A program made the position numbers and the translations under genes. The notes under the pieces were generated by a model. The model was not told the DNA's origin. It saw only the letters and a list, made by a program, of their open reading frames with translations, and did not search any database. A stretch of 64,000 nucleotides of DNA from positions 82,825 through 146,824 of the forward strand of contig JBNPWE010000009.1 of the NCBI GenBank assembly GCA_050433985.1, in the 5' to 3' direction. Origin of the DNA: JACIYW01 sp014359745. Its GTDB lineage: Bacteria > Pseudomonadota > Alphaproteobacteria > Rhodobacterales > Rhodobacteraceae. Every line of letters starts with the position of its first letter. Positions within the stretch are counted from its first letter, which is position 1. Positions 59,629 to 64,000 of this stretch are shown here, one piece after another.

Positions 59629-61053
59629 GTGCAGGCCGAAAAAACCCTTGTTGCAGATCTCGACGGAACCCTTGTTCGGTCCGACATGCTGTATGAAAGC
59701 TTCTGGGCGGCGCTGTCGCAAAGCTGGTTGATCCTGCCCGGCGTGATCGCCGCGCTGCTGCGCGGGCGCGCGGCGCTGAAGCGGTTTCTGGCGGCGCGGG
59801 CCAGGATGGATTATTCCTGTCTGCCCTATGCCGCCGAGGTTCTGACGCTGATCGAGGACTGGCGCGCCTCGGGGGGGCGGGTGGTGCTGGTGACGGCGAC
59901 GGACCAGATCATCGCCGACGGCATTGCCGACCATCTGGGCCTGTTCGATGAGGCGCACGGCAGCGACGGCACCACAAATCTGGGCGGGGCGCAAAAGGCG
60001 GCGTTCCTGACGGACCGGTTCGGTGCGCAGGGCTTTGTCTATGTCGGGGACAGGGGGGCGGATCTGCCCGTCTGGGCGGTGGCGGCGGGGGCGGTTACCG
60101 TGAATGCCGCACCCGGTTTGCGTGCCCGTGTCGAGGCGGGAGGCCGCCCGGTTGAACATCTGGGAAAGCCGCAGGGCGCGATTACCCCTATTCTGAAGGA
60201 GATCCGACCGCATCAATGGCTGAAGAACGTTCTTGTGTTCCTGCCTATGGCGCTGGCGCATCAGTTCAGCCTGCCGATGCTTGCGCATTCCATGATGGCC
60301 TTTATCGGGTTCTGTCTGGTGGCCTCGACCGTTTATGTGCTGAACGACCTGCTGGATCTGTCATCGGACCGCGCCCACCCGCGCAAGCGGATGCGCCCGA
60401 TTGCCAGCGGGGCACTGTCGGCGCGGCGGGCGACGGCGATTTTGCCGCTTTTGCTGTTGGCGGGGCTGGGCGTGGCGCTTTTGTCGGGCGTGCCGACGCT
60501 TTTGGTGGTGCTGGGCTATTTCATCACCACCACGGCTTATTCACTGTATTTCAAGCACAAGATCGTGGCCGATATCTGTATTCTGGCAGGGTTTTACACC
60601 CTGCGCATCATTGCCGGTTCGGTCGCGGCAGGTACGGTGTTGTCGGTGTGGCTGCTGGCGTTTTCGATCTTCTTTTTCCTGTCGCTTGCGGCGGTAAAGC
60701 GGCAGGCGGAACTGGTGGATGGCATTGCCCATGGCCGTTATTCCTTTGCGGGCAGGGGATACCGGGCGGGCGATTTGCCGATCGTTGCGGGCATGGCAAT
60801 CACGGCCGGCTATGTGTCTATCATGGTGCTGGCGCTTTACATCAATTCGCCCGATGTGCAGCAACTTTACCAGACACCGAATGTGCTGTGGGGCATTTGC
60901 CTTGTGCTGCTGTACTGGATCGGGCGCATCGTGATGACGGCGCATCGCGGCAAGATGACCGACGATCCCATCGTCTTTGCCACCCATGACAGGGCAAGCC
61001 AGGCCTGTCTGCTGTTGATCCTGTGCTTTACGGTTGGGGGTGTGGTTTTGTGA
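59629..61053 (+). CDS. HAD-UbiA fusion (polyprenyl-phosphate phosphoribosyltransferase-like)
   Basis: A 474-residue two-domain protein starting at a GTG (59629). Residues about 1-190 are a HAD phosphatase (LVADLDGTLVRSDM, VVLVTATDQI, YVGDRGADLPVWAVA). Residues about 195-474 are a UbiA-type membrane transferase with STVYVLNDLLDLSSDRAHPR and about nine helices. Mycobacterial Rv3806c is a UbiA enzyme that attaches 5-phosphoribose to decaprenyl phosphate, and a separate phosphatase then removes the 5-phosphate. A HAD domain fused here could do that second step. DprE1- and DprE2-like genes downstream support this reading. Quinone prenylation is the alternative. Confidence 0.85.
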   Translation: MQAEKTLVADLDGTLVRSDMLYESFWAALSQSWLILPGVIAALLRGRAALKRFLAARARMDYSCLPYAAEVLTLIEDWRASGGRVVLVTATDQIIADGIADHLGLFDEAHGSDGTTNLGGAQKAAFLTDRFGAQGFVYVGDRGADLPVWAVAAGAVTVNAAPGLRARVEAGGRPVEHLGKPQGAITPILKEIRPHQWLKNVLVFLPMALAHQFSLPMLAHSMMAFIGFCLVASTVYVLNDLLDLSSDRAHPRKRMRPIASGALSARRATAILPLLLLAGLGVALLSGVPTLLVVLGYFITTTAYSLYFKHKIVADICILAGFYTLRIIAGSVAAGTVLSVWLLAFSIFFFLSLAAVKRQAELVDGIAHGRYSFAGRGYRAGDLPIVAGMAITAGYVSIMVLALYINSPDVQQLYQTPNVLWGICLVLLYWIGRIVMTAHRGKMTDDPIVFATHDRASQACLLLILCFTVGGVVL

Positions 61054-61466
61054 CCAATGGCACGTTGATCCTGCGCTATGGTCTGTTTGCGGTGATCGCC
61101 ACACTGGCCAATCTTGGCGCGCAACGCTGCGTTCTGGCGTTCGCGGCCTCGGCCATGGGGTTTGCGCTGGCGGTTGCGGCTGGTACGGTGGTCGGGCTGG
61201 TGGTGAAGTACCTGCTTGACCGGCGCTGGATCTTTGGCGACCGGGAAACCGGCCTTAGGGCGCATGGCCGGAAATTTGCGCGCTATACCGGCACCGGGGC
61301 GGTCACCACGTTGATCTTCTGGGGATCGGAAACCGGATTCTGGCTGATCTGGCGTGACGATCTGATGCGCGAGGTGGGGGCGGTTCTGGGCTTGGCAGTG
61401 GGATATATGGCGAAATATCAGTTCGATCGCCACTATGTCTTTGGCGGAACGGGGGAACGGGCATGA
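61050..61466 (+). CDS. GtrA-family membrane protein
   Basis: A 138-residue protein with four hydrophobic segments, typical of GtrA proteins proposed to flip polyprenyl-phosphate sugars across the membrane. The KYLLDRRWIF and KYQFDRHYVF segments after helices 2 and 4 are the family signature. It begins at a GTG overlapping the UbiA stop (GTGA) and overlaps the DprE1-like gene by ATGA. The product of the UbiA/DprE1/DprE2 pathway would need translocation, which would suit a GtrA protein. Its activity is unproven for most members. Confidence 0.9.
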   Translation: MTNGTLILRYGLFAVIATLANLGAQRCVLAFAASAMGFALAVAAGTVVGLVVKYLLDRRWIFGDRETGLRAHGRKFARYTGTGAVTTLIFWGSETGFWLIWRDDLMREVGAVLGLAVGYMAKYQFDRHYVFGGTGERA

Positions 61467-62785
61467 TCCTTTCTGGCTGGGGCCGATATCCGGTGGCGGA
61501 CTGCGCGGTCAGCGCCCCCCGCGATGACGAAGACATGCGCGCCCTGGTGGCGCGCGGCCCGCTGATCGCGCGCGGCGCAGGCCGCGCTTATGGCGACAGC
61601 GCCTTCAATCCGGTGCAGACGGCGGACATGCGCCATTTCAACCGTATGTTGGCCTTCGATCCCGCCACCGGCCAGATCACGGTTGAGGCGGGGGTGATCC
61701 TGGGCGATCTGGTTACGGCGATGCGGCCGCGCGGCTGGTTCGTGCCGGTGACACCCGGCACCAAATTCGTGACCATCGGCGGCATGATCGCGGCGGATGT
61801 GCACGGCAAGAACCATCACCGGCATGGCAGTTTCGGCAATTTCGTCGACTGGATCGACGTGATGCAACCCGATGGGGCGGTGGTGCGCGCAAGCCGGGAT
61901 GCGCACATCGATCTGTTCCACTGGACGATCGGCGGCATGGGTCTGACCGGTGTGATCTTGCGCGCGTCCTTCAGGATGATCGCGGTTGAAAGCGGCTGGA
62001 TACGGCAAACCCTGATCCCCGCGCCCGATCTTGATGCGGTGATGGAGGGGTTCGCGGCGGCACAAGACACGACCTATTCTGTGGCCTGGATCGATTGTCT
62101 GGCATCGGGCACCAATATGGGCCGGTCGTTGCTGATGCTGGGCGAACATGCGCGGCTGGCCGATCTGCCGCCCAAAAAGGCGGGCGCACCATTTTCGACG
62201 CCGCGAAAGATCGCCCTTACCGTGCCCTTTGACGCGCCCGGTTTCGCGCTGAACCGTGTGACGGTGCGCGCCTTCAATGCCGCCTATTATCGCAAGGGGG
62301 TGTTCGGCGCGGGGCAAAGCCTGGTTGACTGGGATACGTTTTTCTATCCGCTCGATGCCATCGGACACTGGAACCGGATCTATGGCCGCCGCGGTTTTGT
62401 ACAATTCCAGTCGGTGCTGCCGCTGGCGGCATCCCGCGACGGGCTGCGCAAGCTCTTGAAAGAGATTTCCGCGTCGGGCCAGGGGTCTTTCCTGTCGGTG
62501 ATCAAACGCTTTGGCGCCCAGGACAGCCGGATTTCCTTTCCGATGGAAGGCTATACCCTTGCCCTTGATTTCCCGATGACGCCGCGCACCCTGCCCTTGC
62601 TGGAGAGGCTGGACCGGATCACCATCGACCATGGCGGGCGGTTCTATCTGGCCAAGGACAGCCGCCTGCGCCCCGAAACCCTGCGCGCGGCCGATCCACG
62701 GATGGCCGCGTTTCACGACTGGAGGTTGCAGACCGGTGCGGCCGGTCATTTCGCCTCGGCCCAATCCGATCGGCTGGGGTTGTGA
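61463..62785 (+). CDS. DprE1-like FAD-dependent oxidase
   Basis: A 440-residue FAD-linked oxidoreductase resembling decaprenylphosphoryl-ribose 2'-oxidase. The FAD-binding part contains IARGAGRAYGDSAFN and PGTKFVTIGGMIAADVHGKN, then HRHGSFGNFVDWIDV, nearly as in mycobacterial DprE1. The C-terminal part has GQGSFLSVIKRFG, SRISFPMEGYTLALDFPM and RFYLAKDSRLRPET. The position of Cys387 of M. tuberculosis DprE1 (NICVDFPI) is alanine here (TLALDFPM). It overlaps GtrA upstream and the SDR gene downstream. It would oxidise the 2'-hydroxyl of a polyprenyl-phosphoryl ribose to the keto form. Confidence 0.87.
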   Translation: MILSGWGRYPVADCAVSAPRDDEDMRALVARGPLIARGAGRAYGDSAFNPVQTADMRHFNRMLAFDPATGQITVEAGVILGDLVTAMRPRGWFVPVTPGTKFVTIGGMIAADVHGKNHHRHGSFGNFVDWIDVMQPDGAVVRASRDAHIDLFHWTIGGMGLTGVILRASFRMIAVESGWIRQTLIPAPDLDAVMEGFAAAQDTTYSVAWIDCLASGTNMGRSLLMLGEHARLADLPPKKAGAPFSTPRKIALTVPFDAPGFALNRVTVRAFNAAYYRKGVFGAGQSLVDWDTFFYPLDAIGHWNRIYGRRGFVQFQSVLPLAASRDGLRKLLKEISASGQGSFLSVIKRFGAQDSRISFPMEGYTLALDFPMTPRTLPLLERLDRITIDHGGRFYLAKDSRLRPETLRAADPRMAAFHDWRLQTGAAGHFASAQSDRLGL

Positions 62786-63519
62786 TGCGGGGGCCGGTTC
62801 TGATTCTGGGTGGCCGGTCTGATATCGGGCTTGCGGTGGCGCATCGATTTGCTGCCAGGGGCCACCCCGTGCAGCTTGCCGCGCGCGATGTCGGGCGGCT
62901 GGCGGCCGACAAGGCCGATCTGGAACTGCGCCACGGCGTCACCGTGACGCTGCACAGCTTTGATGTACTGGACACCGCGTCGCATCCGCAGTTCGTCGAT
63001 GGCCTGACGCCCCTGCCGCAAATCGCGGTATCGGCCATTGGCGTGTTGGGCGATCAGACGCGGGATGAGGGCGACGCGGATGCCGCAACCCTGGTGCTGC
63101 GCAGCAATTTCGAGGGGCCGGCCCTGATCCTCGCCGCCCTTGCCAACCGGTTCGAAGAACGCGGCAGCGGCATGCTGATCGGGATCAGTTCGGTGGCGGG
63201 CGACCGGGGGCGGGCAAGGAATTACATCTACGGCGCGGCCAAGGCCGGGTTCACCGCCTTTCTGTCGGGCCTGCGCAACCGGCTGGCGGCACGCGATGTG
63301 CGGGTGATCACCGTGCTGCCCGGCTTTGTGGCCACCCGCATGACCGCCGGGATGCCCCTGCCTGCGTGGCTGACCGCGACCCCCGCCGAGGTGGCAACAG
63401 CGATTGACCGCGCCGTCAGGTGGCGGCGCAATGTCGTCTATGTCAGGCCGGTGTGGTGGCTGATCATGGCGATCATCCGCGCGCTTCCCGAACCGCTGTT
63501 CAAACGGATGAAGATCTGA
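62785..63519 (+). CDS. DprE2-like short-chain reductase
   Basis: A 244-residue NAD(P)-dependent short-chain dehydrogenase beginning MRGPVLILGGRSDIGLAVAH (ATG at 62785, overlapping the DprE1-like stop). It has the Rossmann motif GGRSDIG, the active-site serine region GISSVAGDRG, and YIYGAAKAGF with the Tyr-Lys pair. A C-terminal hydrophobic stretch WWLIMAIIRALPEPLF resembles that of DprE2 proteins. It would reduce the 2'-keto intermediate and thereby complete epimerisation to an arabinose form. No arabinosyltransferase gene follows in the window. It ends this operon. Confidence 0.87.
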   Translation: MRGPVLILGGRSDIGLAVAHRFAARGHPVQLAARDVGRLAADKADLELRHGVTVTLHSFDVLDTASHPQFVDGLTPLPQIAVSAIGVLGDQTRDEGDADAATLVLRSNFEGPALILAALANRFEERGSGMLIGISSVAGDRGRARNYIYGAAKAGFTAFLSGLRNRLAARDVRVITVLPGFVATRMTAGMPLPAWLTATPAEVATAIDRAVRWRRNVVYVRPVWWLIMAIIRALPEPLFKRMKI

Positions 63520-63883
63520 CGGCCCTGTTCGGGCGCTAAGCCTGTTTTACCGATAGTTTGTGCTGTGCGGCGCGACACCGCGCTTATCGAGAGTTTCGGT
63601 TGGCGATCGGAGCTCGACACGGTTGGCGGGGCCAAGGTAAAGGCAGATGTCATCACGTCTCATGCCCAAGGTATGACACACCAAAGCGCTGACGGGACTC
63701 TTATGTCAGGTGACGAACACTTCGGGCGCAGACTGGGGGCCAGACTGGGGGCTGAGTCTGTGGATAACTGCCCCGAGTCGGGGTCATTCACCGCAGACGC
63801 AGGGGGCACGGCTAAAAAAATGCCTTCAACCTATTGATAAATAACAAACGTCAAAAAACTTTCAATTTGTGCAGAGAAGGGGG
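63520..63883. other. Non-coding region before the right-edge promoter
   Basis: No gene is recognised in these 364 bases. A short frame at 63565-63837 has no codon signal or known motif. From about 63810 the DNA turns AT-rich (TAAAAAAATG, AACAAACGTCAAAAAACTTT), like an UP-element region in front of a strong promoter. Confidence 0.4.
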
Positions 63884-63912
63884 TTGCGGCCCTGCGGCGG
63901 GTTCTCTAAACA
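63884..63912 (+). promoter_or_regulatory. Strong promoter, possibly of an rRNA operon
   Basis: TTGCGG (63884-63889), a 17-base spacer, TAAACA (63907-63912), followed by CCGCTTCACCGG. The AT-rich upstream run plus TTG-N-TAAACACCGCTTCACC resembles the rrn promoters of Rhodobacteraceae as I remember them. The 16S gene would lie beyond base 64000, so this cannot be confirmed from the window. Confidence 0.4.
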
Positions 63913-64000
63913 CCGCTTCACCGGACGACGCAGGTTGTTTGGGACTGGGGCCGCGGGAAGATTTGCGGTTTTGGGATTTCCGGAGATGAGGTTGGCGGGA

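Noticed and set aside
63565..63837. Frame of 90 codons near the right edge
   Set aside because: It starts at a doubtful codon, has no ribosome site and no codon bias, and ends in the AT-rich promoter region.

Overview
The window looks like a chromosomal segment of a high-GC alphaproteobacterium, most likely a member of the Rhodobacteraceae/Paracoccaceae. The evidence is strong GC bias at third codon positions, the housekeeping set glnE, tsaE-addB-addA-trxA and hslV-hslU, an Entner-Doudoroff aldolase, and TRAP/TAXI transport. No phage, CRISPR array, tRNA or rRNA gene was recognised. The right edge carries a sequence resembling an rRNA-operon promoter.

Layout. (1) 1-6485, minus strand: an N-type F-ATPase operon in the order atpD-C-Q-R-B-E-F-A-G, with atpG cut by the left edge. 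The c subunit carries the residues of a Na+ site. (2) 6866-9444, plus: a MaoC-phosphotransacetylase fusion and acetate kinase, divergent from the ATPase. (3) 9445-10960: a gene graveyard with remnants of a DUF1345 membrane protein, an ISAs1 transposase and a nucleotidyltransferase-fold protein. (4) 11019-33735: about 23 kb of acyl-CoA catabolism. It holds a 2-oxoacid dehydrogenase E1/E2 set without E3, two enoyl-CoA hydratases, four acyl-CoA dehydrogenases, an AMP-forming and an NDP-forming CoA ligase, a thiolase-fold/DUF35/paired-MaoC module, a TAXI-TRAP transporter, an orphan ABC binding protein, and TetR and IclR regulators. Three promoters in this block share a 16-bp palindromic operator, which suggests one regulon. 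(5) 33736-35113: a decayed IS481-family element ending in a perfect 28-bp inverted repeat. (6) 35114-53893: mostly core genes (aspartyl hydroxylase family, a frameshifted MFS gene, eda, glnE, a PAS protein, tsaE, addB, addA, trxA, hslV, hslU), with a recurring intergenic motif.

(7) 53894-56587: a lower-GC insertion holding one 701-residue DUF4238-type protein with its own strong promoter. It is bounded by the intact hslU 3' end and a second, decayed copy of the same 192 bp. This is the clearest acquired cassette and the best candidate for an undescribed system, possibly defence. (8) 56688-59428, minus: two overlapping exported-protein genes, a SUMF1/FGE-fold protein without the usual catalytic cysteine context and a 580-residue protein of unknown role. 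(9) 59629-63519, plus: a four-gene operon (HAD-UbiA fusion, GtrA, DprE1-like, DprE2-like) that looks like a polyprenyl-phosphoryl-pentose pathway.

Working together: imported carboxylates would be activated by the two CoA ligases and shortened by the dehydrogenases, hydratases and the putative hydratase-aldolase complex. The acyl-CoA products could be drained by the phosphotransacylase/acetate kinase pair, and the N-ATPase would pump Na+ at the expense of ATP. These links are inferred from proximity and family knowledge, not shown by the sequence.
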